From Bifidobacterium ruminantium DSM 6489 (lineage in GTDB: Bacteria; Actinomycetota; Actinomycetes; Actinomycetales; Bifidobacteriaceae), in assembly GCF_000770925.1 (NCBI RefSeq), contig NZ_JDTK01000003.1, forward strand, positions 62,001 to 126,000: 64,000 nucleotides of DNA. The letters run 5' to 3'. Shown piece by piece: positions 25,336 to 36,453 of this stretch; position 1 is the stretch's first letter; the number at the start of each line of letters is the position of its first letter. The translations under genes and the position numbers were made by a program. Below the pieces are notes generated by a model, which did not search any database, was not told the origin of the DNA, and worked only from the letters and a program-made list of their open reading frames with translations.

Positions 25336-27134
25336 ATCCCTTCCGCCGTATTTACGCGTTCTTCCATAAGAATCTGCTGACAAAGACCATGGCCATCGGC
25401 ATCATCCTGGCATTGATGGGCACGACCTGCCTTGTCAGGCTCGCCGACATCCAGCTGGTCAACGGCAAAAGCATGGCGCAGGCCGCGGCGCAGAGCCGAA
25501 CCACCTCGGTGACCTTGAAGGCTCGGAGAGGCAAGATTCTGGACACCAATGGCGCCATTCTCGCGCAAAGCGTCGAACGCTACACCATCATCGGCAACCC
25601 GGAGCAGGCCCAGGCCTTTGTGCCGACCACCTGCACCAAACAGACAGGAGATAACTGCCATCAGATCAACGGCAAACCGGTGGGAGTCACCGGAGCCGCC
25701 GCCGTGGCGCGCCTGGTGGCGCCGGTGCTCGGTATGGATGCCACGGAATTGGGTGCCATGCTGTCGATCAGCGGACAATACGTGGTGCTCAAGAAGGACG
25801 TGACCCCGGCTGTCAAACGCAAGATCTCGAAACTGAATCTCGGAGGAATCGTATACGCGGAACTCAGCAATGAGCGCCTGTATTCCAACGGTTCCCTGAT
25901 GGGCTCGCTGCTCGGCGGCGTCAACTCCGACGGCAAGGGCGTCGCAGGCGTCGAACAGATGGAAAACAGGACGCTGACCGGTCAGGACGGCTATCAGGTC
26001 TATCAGCAGGGCAACAGCGGCGTTGAGATTCCGGGAACCATGACCGAATCCAAGGAGGCGGTCAACGGATCCGACGTGACGTTGACCATCGACCGCGATG
26101 TGCAATGGTATGCCGAGAAGGTGCTGCATGACAGCGAAAGCAAGTACCAGGCCGCATGGGGCATCGCCATGGTCCAGGACGTGCGTTCGGGCGATATCCT
26201 CGCCTTGGCCGACAGTGATACGGTCGAGGCCGGAAGCGACCAGGCGAAGATGGGGGCTTCCCGGGCGGTGAGCGAGACGTTCGAGCCCGGTTCCATCGGC
26301 AAGGTGCTGGCCATGTCGGGCATGCTGCAGTTGGGTCTGCACAAGATCGATGACAAGTTCACGGTTCCGGACACGGTAACGGCTGACGGACAGTCCTATA
26401 AGGATGCGGAGACGCATGGCGCCGAGCATTGGACACTCGCCGGTATCCTCCAACAGTCGTCGAACGTCGGCATGATCCTCGCCGGAGACAAAATGACCAA
26501 CGAGCAGCGATACGACTTCATCAGGAAGTTCGGTGTCGGACAGGACACTGGATTGAACCTGCCCGGTGAGTCCGAAGGCGTGCTGTATCCGGCGGACAGC
26601 TGGGACGCCCGAACTAGGAACACCGTGCTCTTCGGCCAGGGATACACGGTGAACGTCATGCAATTGACCAATGCGGTCGCGGTGATCGCCAACAAGGGCG
26701 TGAGGAAACCGCAACGCATCATCAAATCCATTACCGATGCGGACGGCCATGTCGAAGAGCAGAAGCCGAAGTCCGAAGCCACAAGGGTCATCGACGAGTC
26801 CGTGGCGAGCCAGATCCTCAACGCCATGGAATCGGTTTCGGATTACTACAGCAATTTCGTGAAAGTCGACGGATACCGCATAGCGGCGAAGTCGGGTACG
26901 GCCGAGGTCGCGGGCACGGATGGCCGGTTGAGCTCTATAATCAGCGATTATTCGGCGATCATCCCCGCCGACGATCCGCGATTCGTCATCACCGTGGTGC
27001 TCAAGGATCCGCAAGGCAGCTTCGGTGGCTTGACGGCGGGTCCGGTCACCGCGCAGATTGGTGAATTCCTTATGCAGAAGTACGAAGTGCCGGCTTCCGC
27101 GCCACGCACGGATGCTATTCCGGTGACTTGGTGA
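25332..27134 (+). CDS. ftsI: Septal transpeptidase FtsI (PBP3-type)
   Basis: A 600-residue class B penicillin-binding protein with one N-terminal membrane helix, the dimerisation domain and the transpeptidase domain: active Ser in EPGSIGKV, SSN in QQSSNVGM and KSGTAE near the C-terminus. It cross-links septal peptidoglycan with FtsW. GTG 25332 overlaps the ftsL stop by four bases. No PASTA domains are seen at the end. Confidence 0.95.
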   Translation: MNPFRRIYAFFHKNLLTKTMAIGIILALMGTTCLVRLADIQLVNGKSMAQAAAQSRTTSVTLKARRGKILDTNGAILAQSVERYTIIGNPEQAQAFVPTTCTKQTGDNCHQINGKPVGVTGAAAVARLVAPVLGMDATELGAMLSISGQYVVLKKDVTPAVKRKISKLNLGGIVYAELSNERLYSNGSLMGSLLGGVNSDGKGVAGVEQMENRTLTGQDGYQVYQQGNSGVEIPGTMTESKEAVNGSDVTLTIDRDVQWYAEKVLHDSESKYQAAWGIAMVQDVRSGDILALADSDTVEAGSDQAKMGASRAVSETFEPGSIGKVLAMSGMLQLGLHKIDDKFTVPDTVTADGQSYKDAETHGAEHWTLAGILQQSSNVGMILAGDKMTNEQRYDFIRKFGVGQDTGLNLPGESEGVLYPADSWDARTRNTVLFGQGYTVNVMQLTNAVAVIANKGVRKPQRIIKSITDADGHVEEQKPKSEATRVIDESVASQILNAMESVSDYYSNFVKVDGYRIAAKSGTAEVAGTDGRLSSIISDYSAIIPADDPRFVITVVLKDPQGSFGGLTAGPVTAQIGEFLMQKYEVPASAPRTDAIPVTW

Positions 27135-27170
27135 GTGAGCACATAACGCGATGGACGGAGGAATGGAAAG

Positions 27171-28049
27171 GTGAGCTCGGTCAGCGAATCCATGAACAGG
27201 CGAATGACTTTGGGGTTGCTTGCCGGTCAATACGGCTTCGACCTCGATCCCGTATCGGCGACCGAGGTGACGGTGACTTCCGTCGCCGATGACGTCGAAT
27301 CGGTGCGTCCCGGCGCGTTGTTCGTGCCGTCTGAGGATGTGGACGCGCGTCAGCTGGAACAAGTCCAGGCGCGTGGCGCATATGGCGCGATCGTTCCCCA
27401 CGCGTTGCGCGGGCAGGTTGATGACATCCATATTCCGTTGATTTATGCGGAACCCACCATGCAGCAGCTGGGCAAGCTGGTGGCCGAAATGGCCGGCAAT
27501 CCATCCGATTCGCTGGCGGTGTTCGCCATCACTGGGAAAAACAAGGAGACGGTGGAATCCGCGGTGAGCAATCTAGCGGATTTCCTGCATATGCTGGGCA
27601 ACCCGGTCGGCGTGATCAGCTCGTCCGATTCGCAATCCTTAGAACGGTTCCTCGCTTTGGAATATCCTCTGTCGATCATCGACGTGCAACGCACGATGGC
27701 CGTATGCGCCGAAGATGGCGCCGCCGCCGTGATACTTGCGTTGGATGAGGATACATTGCGAGAAAACGCGTTGCAATCGGTTAACATCGACGTGCTCGCA
27801 TGCGACGACAACAGCCTGAGCAACGCCGAGGTGACGAAATTCGTCTCCCGCTTCGGATGCTTCGTCGGCAAACAGACCCGTATCGCGGGACGTACCCAGG
27901 AATCCGACTTGCTCGCCACGCAGGCATCATCGGCATATGTCGATACGGATAGCCGGCTGCTGTCCCTATCCATAGCCATGGTACTGGCCGCCGGCGTACG
28001 GAAGGCCAACATCAAAAGCGCGCTGCGAGTGTCGCGCGACCTGAACTGA
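27171..28049 (+). CDS. MurE-like protein with broken P-loop, in the murE slot
   Basis: A 292-residue protein lying exactly where murE stands in most clusters (ftsI-murE-murF). The first 100 residues resemble the Mur ligase N-terminal domain (TSVADDVESVRPGALFVPSE, then ARGAYGAIVP). The next segment starts like the ATP-binding domain but the P-loop reads ITGKNKETVES, lacking the GKT/S needed for ATP, and the C-terminal ligase domain is missing. It cannot be an active ligase. The intact murE is at 52081-53634. The frame is undamaged and codon use normal, so it may have a kept structural or regulatory role. GTG start after GGAATGGAAAG. Confidence 0.7.
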   Translation: MSSVSESMNRRMTLGLLAGQYGFDLDPVSATEVTVTSVADDVESVRPGALFVPSEDVDARQLEQVQARGAYGAIVPHALRGQVDDIHIPLIYAEPTMQQLGKLVAEMAGNPSDSLAVFAITGKNKETVESAVSNLADFLHMLGNPVGVISSSDSQSLERFLALEYPLSIIDVQRTMAVCAEDGAAAVILALDEDTLRENALQSVNIDVLACDDNSLSNAEVTKFVSRFGCFVGKQTRIAGRTQESDLLATQASSAYVDTDSRLLSLSIAMVLAAGVRKANIKSALRVSRDLN

Positions 28050-28112
28050 ACATATGGGCGTGGATGGCGTGTCCATACCGAACGCACAAACCCGATAAGA
28101 GGAGTAACGACA

Positions 28113-29597
28113 GTGAGCAGTCCGACCATGATGCCGATGAGCCTGAAGGAGATCACGCAGGCGGTAGAGGGATGTTTGATATCGACGGAGGCCGTGGCCG
28201 AAGAGCCCGTCGCGACCAGCGCGTTCACCGATTCCCGGCAGATCGTCGACGGCTCGGTGTTCGTGGCGATCGCCGGCGAACGCGTCGACGGTCATGATTT
28301 CGTGCCTGAGATCGGCGCCCATGGCGCTGTGGCCGCCATCGTCGACCATGAGGTCGCGGGCGCGCAGGTGCCGCAGATCGTCGTCGAGAACACAGTCAAG
28401 GCGCTGGGCGCGCTCGCCAGGCACAACATCGAACGCCGTCGCGCGTTGGAATCGCCATTCACCGTCGTTGGCATCACCGGATCGGTCGGCAAAACCACCA
28501 CCAAGGATCTGCTGAAATCGCTGCTGTCCAAGATGGGGGACACCGTTGCTCCGGTCGGGTCGTTCAACAACGAGATCGGTCTGCCCCTGACTTCGCTCAA
28601 GGTGAACGCCGACACGCGCTTCCTCGTGGCGGAGATGGGCGCGAACCACGTGGGCGAAATAGCCAATCTCACCTCCTTGGTTCCTCCTGACATCGCAGTG
28701 GTGCTCAAAGTCGGTGTGGCCCATCTGGGCGAATTCGGCTCGGTGGAGCGCATCGCCCAAGCCAAATCCGAAATCGTTCGTGGACTGGTGCCCGGTGGCC
28801 TGACCGTCCTCAACGCCAACGACGAACATGTCGCCGCGATGAGCGCCATCGCTCCGGGCGATCTGCTGTGGTTCGGACTCCCTCAGGAAGACGGGGCACG
28901 ATTGGATTCCACTGCCCATGACGTCGTCTGCGACGAACTCGACCACCCATCGTTCGTCTTGGAAAACAAGTCGGGACAGCGTGCCGACGTCACACTTGGC
29001 ATCTGCGGACAGCACAATGTCATGAACGCCCTTGCCGCAGCCACGGTTGCAATGGCGCTTGGCATGCCAATCGCCGACGTGGCCACCGGCCTGTCCGATG
29101 TGACGAGCATCAGCCCGCATCGTATGGCGGTCTCCACCGTCGTCAAGCCGGAGACCTCGTTCACACTCATCGACGATTCATTCAACGCCAACCCGGATTC
29201 CATGAAAGCCGGACTCGACGGCTTGCTGAGATGGCATTCCGGAGCAGAAAAACAGCCGTACCGCATAGCGGTGCTGGGCGCGATGCTGGAACTGGGGCCG
29301 GACGAGCGTCAACTGCATGAAGGAATCGGCCGGTACGCCGTCGAAAACGGGGTGGATGCGCTGGTGGCCGTCGGCAGTACCTCCGACGAATCGCTGGATG
29401 CGCTCGCCGAGGACATGGCGAAGGGCGGGAAGTCCGCTGACGCCGAATCGGCTACCGTCCAATGGGCGCATGACGCCGACGAGGCGGATCGCATGGTCAC
29501 CGGACTCGCGACCGGTCACACGGACTCGGTGGTGCTGCTGAAGGGATCCCATGCATCGGGATTGAGCGCGCTGGCGGAACGTTGGGCATGGAATTGA
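28113..29597 (+). CDS. murF: UDP-MurNAc-tripeptide:D-Ala-D-Ala ligase MurF
   Basis: A 494-residue Mur ligase: N-terminal substrate domain (SAFTDSRQIVDGSVFVAI), P-loop GITGSVGKTTTKDL, the EMGANHVGEI segment, QHNVMNALAA, and C-terminal IDDSFNANPDSMKA typical of MurF. It adds D-Ala-D-Ala, the last cytoplasmic peptide step. GTG 28113 follows GAGGAG at nine bases. Confidence 0.96.
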   Translation: MSSPTMMPMSLKEITQAVEGCLISTEAVAEEPVATSAFTDSRQIVDGSVFVAIAGERVDGHDFVPEIGAHGAVAAIVDHEVAGAQVPQIVVENTVKALGALARHNIERRRALESPFTVVGITGSVGKTTTKDLLKSLLSKMGDTVAPVGSFNNEIGLPLTSLKVNADTRFLVAEMGANHVGEIANLTSLVPPDIAVVLKVGVAHLGEFGSVERIAQAKSEIVRGLVPGGLTVLNANDEHVAAMSAIAPGDLLWFGLPQEDGARLDSTAHDVVCDELDHPSFVLENKSGQRADVTLGICGQHNVMNALAAATVAMALGMPIADVATGLSDVTSISPHRMAVSTVVKPETSFTLIDDSFNANPDSMKAGLDGLLRWHSGAEKQPYRIAVLGAMLELGPDERQLHEGIGRYAVENGVDALVAVGSTSDESLDALAEDMAKGGKSADAESATVQWAHDADEADRMVTGLATGHTDSVVLLKGSHASGLSALAERWAWN

Positions 29598-29655
29598 TCG
29601 AATCGGCGTTTGCGGAAAACGTATCTGAAGATCTGATTGGAATGGAGAACATCAG

Positions 29656-30753
29656 ATGATTTCACTCATCATCGGCATTGTGGTGTCACTGGGCGTGACG
29701 ATTGTGGGAACTCCGCTGTTGATTAAATTGGTGCACAAGCTCAACTACGGACAGTACATACGTCAGGATGGTCCGAAGTCCCATCTGGTCAAGCGCGGCA
29801 CTCCGACGCTTGGCGGTGTGGTCATCAATCTCGCCGTGGTGCTCGGCTGGGGCTCATCGGCGTTGTACCGTTATTTCACCAGAGGCGATGTGCCGTCATG
29901 GTCGGCCGTGCTGGTGCTGTTCGCCATGCTGTCGATGGGCTTCCTAGGCTTCATCGACGATTTCGCGAAGGTCCGCAAGAAGCAGAGCGAAGGATTGACG
30001 GTCAAGGGCAAATTCATCGGACAGTTCATCCTCGCCACCATATACGCGGTGCTGTCGCTGATACTGCCGACCAAATCCGGATTCCCCAGCGCCCAAGCCG
30101 GTATGAGCTTCATCGAAAAGCCGTTCTTCAGCTTTGATTTCGCCGGTTGCGCCGTGGCCATCGTCCTGTTCGTGATCTGGGTGAATTTCCTGATGACCGC
30201 ATGGACCAACGCCATCAATCTGACCGATGGACTGGATGGTCTGGCGGCGGGATCCTCCATGATCGCCTTCATCGGATATATGATCATCGCGTTCTGGGAG
30301 TTCTACCATCTCAAGGGTTCCGGTCACCCCGGTTTCACCTATGCGGTGTCCGATCCGCTTGACCTGACCATTATCGCGGCATGTGCGGCGGTGGCATGCT
30401 TCGGCTTCCTGTGGTACAACTCCAATCCCGCCTCCATCTTCATGGGAGATACCGGTTCTTTGGCTCTTGGCGGGCTGTTTGCCGCGTTGTCCATCGCCAC
30501 GCACACCGAATTCCTGGCCATCATTCTCGGCGGTCTGTTCGTCATCGAGACCATGAGCGACATCATTCAGGTCGGCTATTTCAAGATGACCCACAAGAGG
30601 GTGTTCAAGATGGCGCCGATCCACCATCATTTCGAATTGAAGGGATGGCCGGAAGTGAAGGTCGTCATTCGCTTCTGGATGATTGAGATGCTGTTCGTGC
30701 TGCTGGGATTGGTGATTTTCTACGGTGATTGGGTGGCTCGTTCCGGTCTATGA
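29656..30753 (+). CDS. mraY: Phospho-MurNAc-pentapeptide transferase MraY
   Basis: A 365-residue membrane enzyme with about ten helices that makes lipid I from UDP-MurNAc-pentapeptide and undecaprenyl phosphate. Key motifs are GFIDDFAKV, NLTDGLDGLAAG, FMGDTGSLALGG and APIHHHFE. It follows murF by 58 bases in the same operon. Confidence 0.97.
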   Translation: MISLIIGIVVSLGVTIVGTPLLIKLVHKLNYGQYIRQDGPKSHLVKRGTPTLGGVVINLAVVLGWGSSALYRYFTRGDVPSWSAVLVLFAMLSMGFLGFIDDFAKVRKKQSEGLTVKGKFIGQFILATIYAVLSLILPTKSGFPSAQAGMSFIEKPFFSFDFAGCAVAIVLFVIWVNFLMTAWTNAINLTDGLDGLAAGSSMIAFIGYMIIAFWEFYHLKGSGHPGFTYAVSDPLDLTIIAACAAVACFGFLWYNSNPASIFMGDTGSLALGGLFAALSIATHTEFLAIILGGLFVIETMSDIIQVGYFKMTHKRVFKMAPIHHHFELKGWPEVKVVIRFWMIEMLFVLLGLVIFYGDWVARSGL

Positions 30754-30830
30754 CATGGATCCGCGGTAGGGTTTGATACCCGCGGCATGGATGTGCTATC
30801 ACGGCAAATGATGTTTCCGATTGAAGGGTG

Positions 30831-32270
30831 ATGGATATGGATATGAATGGCAAGACCGTAATCGTGGCGGGTCTTGGTGTCTCCGGACAGAGCATGATGC
30901 AGGTGCTGGGACCCCGCGCGGGCAGGGTGCTGGGCGTGGACGAGAGAAAACCGGACGCCGATCTGCATTCCTTCGACCAAATCGACTGGGATGACACCGA
31001 CATGGTGATGACCTCGCCGGTTTTCAATCCCCGCACGCCGTTCATTCTTGAGGCGCAGAAACGTGGCATCCCCGTCATGAGCGAGGTCGAACTGGCCTGG
31101 CAGCTGCGCGTGAACAACGATTCCACCGGCAAGCCCGCGCCATGGATCGGCATCACCGGCACCAACGGCAAGACCTCGACCACTGAGATGACCTCGGAGA
31201 TGCTGTCCGCATGTGGCCTGATCGCTCCGGCCGTCGGCAACATCGGCAAGGCGGTGTCGCATGCGGCGGTCGATTCAGCGAACGATGTGCTATGCGTTGA
31301 ATTGAGCTCCTTCCAGCTGCATTTCACCTACTCGCTGGAGCTTGACTGCGCCGCGATCACCAATATCGCAGACGACCATCTCGACTGGCACGGCGGCATC
31401 GAAAACTATGCGGCAGACAAGTCCAAGGTGTTCCACAACGTCAGGAAAGCACTGGTCTACAACGCGGATGACAATCGTGTCACCAAACTGGCTTTTGCGG
31501 CACATACCGCGCCGGGATGCCGCAGGATCGGATTCACGCTGAACGAGCCGGAGAACGGCCAGATCGGCGTGAAGGACGGATGGATCGTCGACATGTCGGG
31601 CGTCGCCGGCGGAAAGCCGGGCGAACCGGAACAGGTCGCGAAAATCGCCGATTTCACCCACCTGACCGAACCGGACGGCACGGTCTACCCGCATCTGCTC
31701 GCCGACGCGCTGACTGCATTGGTTCTGGTGCTGGGCCTCGGCGCGGACCGGGAGAAGTCGTTGGCCGCGCTCAAGCAGTTCACCCCGGGAGGCCATCGTA
31801 TCCAGACCGTCGCCGTCGTCCGGACCACCGATGGCGGAACCATCCGTTTCGTGGACGATTCCAAAGCCACCAACGCCCACGCGGCCAAGGCCTCGCTCAA
31901 CAGCTTCGCGGACAAGTCCGTGGTGTGGATTGCCGGCGGGCTCGCCAAGGGAAGCCGGTTTGAACGGCTCGTCGCAGACCAAGCCCATACCATCAAGGCG
32001 GCCGTCATCATCGGCAAGGATCAGCAGCCGATGCTGGACGCATTCAAGGAAAGCGCTCCCGACATTCCGCTGTCCATCATCGATCCGAAGGACAACGATA
32101 CCGTCATGTCACGCGCCATCAACGCCGCGGGCGCATATGCGCATGCTGGCGACGTGGTGCTCATGGCTCCGGCCTGCGCATCCATGGACCAGTTCAAGTC
32201 ATACGCCGATCGCGGAAACCAGTTCGCGCAGGAGGCTCAGCGTTGGGTGAATGAGCATGGCGAAGCCTAA
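30831..32270 (+). CDS. murD: UDP-MurNAc-L-Ala:D-Glu ligase MurD
   Basis: About 479 residues: Rossmann start [13 protein letters not shown]-loop [14 protein letters not shown], the [11 protein letters not shown] catalytic region, [13 protein letters not shown] and [13 protein letters not shown]. It adds D-glutamate. AAGGG lies before several ATGs (30831, 30837, 30843); the exact one is unclear. The end overlaps ftsW by 20 bases. Confidence 0.95.
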   Translation: MDMDMNGKTVIVAGLGVSGQSMMQVLGPRAGRVLGVDERKPDADLHSFDQIDWDDTDMVMTSPVFNPRTPFILEAQKRGIPVMSEVELAWQLRVNNDSTGKPAPWIGITGTNGKTSTTEMTSEMLSACGLIAPAVGNIGKAVSHAAVDSANDVLCVELSSFQLHFTYSLELDCAAITNIADDHLDWHGGIENYAADKSKVFHNVRKALVYNADDNRVTKLAFAAHTAPGCRRIGFTLNEPENGQIGVKDGWIVDMSGVAGGKPGEPEQVAKIADFTHLTEPDGTVYPHLLADALTALVLVLGLGADREKSLAALKQFTPGGHRIQTVAVVRTTDGGTIRFVDDSKATNAHAAKASLNSFADKSVVWIAGGLAKGSRFERLVADQAHTIKAAVIIGKDQQPMLDAFKESAPDIPLSIIDPKDNDTVMSRAINAAGAYAHAGDVVLMAPACASMDQFKSYADRGNQFAQEAQRWVNEHGEA

Positions 32271-33501
32271 GTCCGGCCGCAGCATCTCATCCGCTACGGA
32301 GCCGCGGCGTACGTCGGATGATTCCGGTGCGCAGATCCGACGTACGAGGAAAAACGCCGCCCGCGGATTCGCCAATCCTCTGTGGTGCTTCCATGGCTTC
32401 CGTCTATGCGTGATCATCCTAACCATTTTCGGTGTGATCATGGTGTTCTCGAGTTCGTCGGTGACCATGATCGCCAATGGGCAGTCGCCATGGGCCCAGG
32501 CGCTGAAACAGGGGTTCTATTGCGTGTTGGGATTGGGTGTGGCGTTCGTCACGATGATGCTTCCGGCCGGTCTGTACCGTAGATTCAGCTTCGGATTTCT
32601 GGTGGCCGCCGCGTTGCTGCAGGCGATCACGCTGACTCCATTGGGCGTCGAGGTCAATGGCAACAAGGGATGGATCGGCATTCCGGGCGTGTTTACCATG
32701 CAGCCTGCGGAAATCGTCAAATTGGCGTTATGCGTATGGATGCCGAACGAGTTGCTCAACGCGCGCAAACAGGTGAAGGAAGTCGGCGCGCCCAAGGCGT
32801 ACCGCTGGCTGATCATTGGATTCCTTGTCGCTTTCTTTCTGGTCATGTCGGGCAAGGATCTCGGCACTGGATTGATCATCCTCGCCATCGGCGGCGTCGC
32901 ATTACTGCTTGGAGAGTTTCCAGGCAAATGGCTGGCCGGCGCCGTATCGCTCGGCGCATGCGGCATTGTCGCATTCGTGCTGACCAGTCCGAACCGTCTC
33001 GGCCGCATCATGGCGGCCTATCAGACCTGTTCGCCGTCCGATCTGCAGGGCGTCTGTTATCAGGCGGTCCATGGTAAGTACGCCATAGCCTCCGGTGGGT
33101 TGCTGGGTGTCGGCATCGGCAATTCCGGCGAGAAATGGGGATATCTTCCAGAAGCCCACAACGATTTCATCTTCGCCATCATCGGCGAGGAGACTGGCTT
33201 TGTGGGAGCGGCCATGGTCATTCTGCTGTTCGTCGTTTTGGCCTGGTGCATGCTGGTGGTGGCTTTGCAGGCTCAAAACCGCTACATCACCATGGTTCTG
33301 GTGTGCATCGCGGTATGGGTCGTGGGGCAGGCGTTCATCAACATTGGTGTTGTTATTGGTCTGTTGCCGGTCATGGGCGTGCCGATGCCGTTCGTATCGG
33401 CCGGCGGCTCTTCGTTGGTTATGTGTCTGGGCGCTGCGGGCGTGGCGGTCAGCATGATGAAGGAGCAGCCTGAGATCAAAGCTGAGAACCGTATACTGTG
33501 A
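32251..33501 (+). CDS. ftsW: SEDS glycosyltransferase FtsW
   Basis: A 416-residue SEDS protein with a basic cytoplasmic head and ten membrane helices. It has [19 protein letters not shown], the conserved Asp/Glu loop near [24 protein letters not shown] and [16 protein letters not shown]. It polymerises septal glycan strands with FtsI. It overlaps murD. Confidence 0.95.
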   Translation: MSMAKPKSGRSISSATEPRRTSDDSGAQIRRTRKNAARGFANPLWCFHGFRLCVIILTIFGVIMVFSSSSVTMIANGQSPWAQALKQGFYCVLGLGVAFVTMMLPAGLYRRFSFGFLVAAALLQAITLTPLGVEVNGNKGWIGIPGVFTMQPAEIVKLALCVWMPNELLNARKQVKEVGAPKAYRWLIIGFLVAFFLVMSGKDLGTGLIILAIGGVALLLGEFPGKWLAGAVSLGACGIVAFVLTSPNRLGRIMAAYQTCSPSDLQGVCYQAVHGKYAIASGGLLGVGIGNSGEKWGYLPEAHNDFIFAIIGEETGFVGAAMVILLFVVLAWCMLVVALQAQNRYITMVLVCIAVWVVGQAFINIGVVIGLLPVMGVPMPFVSAGGSSLVMCLGAAGVAVSMMKEQPEIKAENRIL

Positions 33502-33540
33502 CCGTCTCGGGCGAACGTCTGTGGCATGTTCCCGAGGCGG
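33502..33540 (+). other. Intercistronic hairpin between ftsW and murG
   Basis: CCGTCTCGGG pairs with CCCGAGGCGG (one G-T pair) around a 19-base loop. No T-tract follows, so processing or mRNA stabilising is more likely than termination. Confidence 0.4.
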
Positions 33541-33627
33541 AGAAAAAGTAGACGAAATGTAAGTATCTTGGCCTGCCACGGTATGCCGTGCGATGCGCCG
33601 GCACGTCGTGGGCTAAGCTCGAGGATT

Positions 33628-34809
33628 ATGAGCAGTCAAAAGCATATCGTTCTTTCCGGTGGCGGCACGGCGGGTCATGTCAACCCGTTGCTTGCCGTGG
33701 CGCATGTGATTCGTGATCTTGAGCCAGATGCGGATATCGCGGTGGTGGGAACAGCCGTCGGTCTGGAGCATGATCTCGTTCCGCAGGCGGGTTTCGAATT
33801 GGAAACCATCGAGAAGGTGCCGTTCCCGCGTAGACCCAATAAGGCCGCATTGCAGTTCCCCGCAAAATGGAGGGCTGAAACCGCCAAGGTTCGTGACATC
33901 CTTACGAGGCATCATGCGCAGGTGGTCGTCGGATTCGGCGGGTACACGTCCGCTCCCGTGTATGCGGCGGCTCACAAAATGGGCATTCCGATCGCGATTC
34001 ATGAGCAGAACGCCCGTGCCGGTATGGCCAACAAGTTGGGCGCGCGCTGGGCGTCCATGATCGGCGCGGCCTACGCGCAACCGGGACTGAAGCCGCGCAA
34101 GGGCGTTGAGGTGGAGCGTGTGGGATTGCCTTTGCGCCCTGCGATCGCGCAATTGGCGTCCGATCTGGAGCATGATCGCATCGCCACGCGTAAGGCGGCT
34201 GCGGCCCAACTCGGCGTCGATCCGAATCGTCCGCTGGTCGTCGTCACCGGCGGCTCCCTAGGGGCGGTGAACGTGAACCGTGCCGTGGCGGCCTCAGCCA
34301 AGGAACTGCTTGCACACGCCCAGGTGATTCATCTGACGGGCAAGGGCAAGGACGACGAGGTGCGTTCCCTCGTGTCGGTAAGTGCGGGGGAGCAGGTGCT
34401 CGGCGAGCTTGGCTCCGACCATGCGTCAGATGGCGATTATCGCGTCGCACCGTATCTGGAACGCATTGATCTGGCATTCGCTTGCGCCGATTTGATCATC
34501 TGCCGATCCGGAGCCGGCACGGTGAGCGAGTTGACGGCGTTGGGATTGCCCGCGATTTACGTGCCGCTGCCGATTGGCAACGGCGAACAGCGCTTCAACG
34601 CGCAGCCGGTGGTCGACGCGCAGGGCGGACTGATGGTGGCGGACGCCGATTTCACTCCGGAATGGGTGCGCAACCATGTGACGAAACTGCTTGCCGACCC
34701 GAAGACCCTGTCGGATTATGGGGCCAACGCCTGGAAGTACGGTATCCGCGATGCCGCCGAAGTCATGGCGAGACGCGTTCTCGCGTTGATCGGGCAACCA
34801 GACGAATGA
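33628..34809 (+). CDS. murG: Lipid II synthase MurG
   Basis: A 393-residue GT-B glycosyltransferase: [15 protein letters not shown] at the start, [34 protein letters not shown] and [20 protein letters not shown]. It adds GlcNAc to lipid I at the inner membrane face. GAGGATT precedes ATG 33628; the frame extends upstream without a ribosome site. Confidence 0.96.
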   Translation: MSSQKHIVLSGGGTAGHVNPLLAVAHVIRDLEPDADIAVVGTAVGLEHDLVPQAGFELETIEKVPFPRRPNKAALQFPAKWRAETAKVRDILTRHHAQVVVGFGGYTSAPVYAAAHKMGIPIAIHEQNARAGMANKLGARWASMIGAAYAQPGLKPRKGVEVERVGLPLRPAIAQLASDLEHDRIATRKAAAAQLGVDPNRPLVVVTGGSLGAVNVNRAVAASAKELLAHAQVIHLTGKGKDDEVRSLVSVSAGEQVLGELGSDHASDGDYRVAPYLERIDLAFACADLIICRSGAGTVSELTALGLPAIYVPLPIGNGEQRFNAQPVVDAQGGLMVADADFTPEWVRNHVTKLLADPKTLSDYGANAWKYGIRDAAEVMARRVLALIGQPDE

Positions 34810-34887
34810 CCGTGGATTCCATCCGTGGGGGAGACCATGGGTGAGACCATAATGGAACACGTTGAAAACAATTCAAGAGGAGCAATC

Positions 34888-36453
34888 GTGTCTGACAACC
34901 AGCGTGAAGCCGGTACCATCATCCTTGACCCCACCCATACATCGTTCGCACCGGACGAAGGCGTGAACGATCTGGGAGCGACCCATTTCATCGGCATTGG
35001 CGGAGCCGGTATGAGCGTGCTTGCCGAAATGCTGCATGAGCAAGGCGTCGAAGTCGACGGTTCGGACCGTGAGCCGAGCGCCAAAACCGAACGGTTGCAG
35101 GGGCTGGGCATCACCGTCGAATTCGGACAGCGGGCTCAGAACGTCGAAGGCAAGCGCACCGTCGTGTATTCCAGCGCGATCAAACCGGACAATCCGGAAA
35201 TCGTCGCCGCTCACGAGGCCGGTGAGCGCATCGTACACCGTAGCGACATCCTCGCGCTGCTGATGAACGCGAAGCGCGCGGTGACGGTCGCCGGCGCACA
35301 TGGCAAGACGACGACCAGTTCCATGCTGGCTCACATTCTTGTGAACGCCGGTGAAGGCGGGCTTGTCGATCCGAGCTACGCCATCGGCGGTTCCATCCAA
35401 GGCAAGGATGGAGCCACGCTGGACGGCGGCCATGCGGGCACGGGCGATGTGCTTGTGGCCGAAGCGGACGAATCGGACGGCAGCTTCGCCAAGTACCATC
35501 CGCAAATCGCCATCATCACCAATTCCGAAGCGGATCATCTCGACCATTACGGCACGCAGGACAACTATCGCGCGGCGTTTGTGGATCATGCCGGACATGC
35601 CACCAAAGCTGTGGTCATGTGCGGCGATGACGAAGGCAATATCGCCGTGCTGCGCGCGCTCGATCCGCAGGTGGCGGGTCATACGATCGTGTATTCCACG
35701 CAGACCGCTGACGAATTGGGTGATGTGAACGGCGCCACGCTGGTGCGCATCGAGTCGGAAAGCGAGACCGCGGAAAGCGGAGCGGAGCATTTCACCTTGC
35801 ATATCCCCGCCGGACTGCTCGGCGACGATGAGCGGAGGGTTCCGGTGACGCTCACCGTACCGGGAATTCACAATGCGCGCAACGCCTCGGCCGCCATCAT
35901 CGCGGCCGCGTTGCTGGGCATGGATGTCGAGCGTGCCGCCGCCGCGGTGACGTCGTTCCTGGGAGCGGCACGGAGATTCCAGGTGCGTGGCGCCGTCAGC
36001 CAGGTGACGTTGGTGGACGATTACGCGCATCATCCCACTGAAATCGCGGCGCTGCTGGATGCGGCCCGCCGCCGCTATCCGCAGGCAGGAATCCGCGTGA
36101 TCTTCCAGCCGCACCTGTTCTCCCGGACAAAGTTCTTCGCGCGGCAGTTCGCCGAGGCACTGGCCAAGGCGGACGATGTGATCGTCACCGGCATATTCCC
36201 CGCACGTGAAAAGCAGGAGGATTTTCCGGATGTCACTCCGGCGACCATCGTGGATGAGGCGAAAAAGCTCGCGCATAATCCGTCCGACGATTGGATCCGT
36301 GGTGTCGAGGACATGCAGACCGCGGCGCAGATGATGGTGATGCGCGCCCACCATGGCGATGTCATCTTCACCGTGGGCGCAGGCGACATCACACGTATGG
36401 ACGAGGTGATTCTGCACGCGCTCGAAGCGCATCGTTGGGATTGCGAAGGCTGA
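34888..36453 (+). CDS. murC: UDP-MurNAc:L-Ala ligase MurC
   Basis: About 521 residues: FIGIGGAGMSVLAEML, P-loop VAGAHGKTTTSSM, EADESDGSF, NSEADHLDHYG and VDDYAHHPTEIAALL. It adds the first amino acid, L-Ala. GTG 34888 is preferred because AGAGGAG precedes it at six bases; ATG 34837 and 34852 have weaker sites. Its stop overlaps the ftsQ start (TGATGA). Confidence 0.95.
   Translation: MSDNQREAGTIILDPTHTSFAPDEGVNDLGATHFIGIGGAGMSVLAEMLHEQGVEVDGSDREPSAKTERLQGLGITVEFGQRAQNVEGKRTVVYSSAIKPDNPEIVAAHEAGERIVHRSDILALLMNAKRAVTVAGAHGKTTTSSMLAHILVNAGEGGLVDPSYAIGGSIQGKDGATLDGGHAGTGDVLVAEADESDGSFAKYHPQIAIITNSEADHLDHYGTQDNYRAAFVDHAGHATKAVVMCGDDEGNIAVLRALDPQVAGHTIVYSTQTADELGDVNGATLVRIESESETAESGAEHFTLHIPAGLLGDDERRVPVTLTVPGIHNARNASAAIIAAALLGMDVERAAAAVTSFLGAARRFQVRGAVSQVTLVDDYAHHPTEIAALLDAARRRYPQAGIRVIFQPHLFSRTKFFARQFAEALAKADDVIVTGIFPAREKQEDFPDVTPATIVDEAKKLAHNPSDDWIRGVEDMQTAAQMMVMRAHHGDVIFTVGAGDITRMDEVILHALEAHRWDCEG

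Noticed and set aside
25200..27431. 743-codon minus-strand open frame
   Set aside because: Lies antisense to ftsI and the MurE-like gene, which have clear family motifs; its translation is His/Arg/Gly-rich noise typical of GC-rich shadow frames.
34873..36432. 519-codon minus-strand open frame
   Set aside because: Antisense to murC, which carries all MurC motifs.
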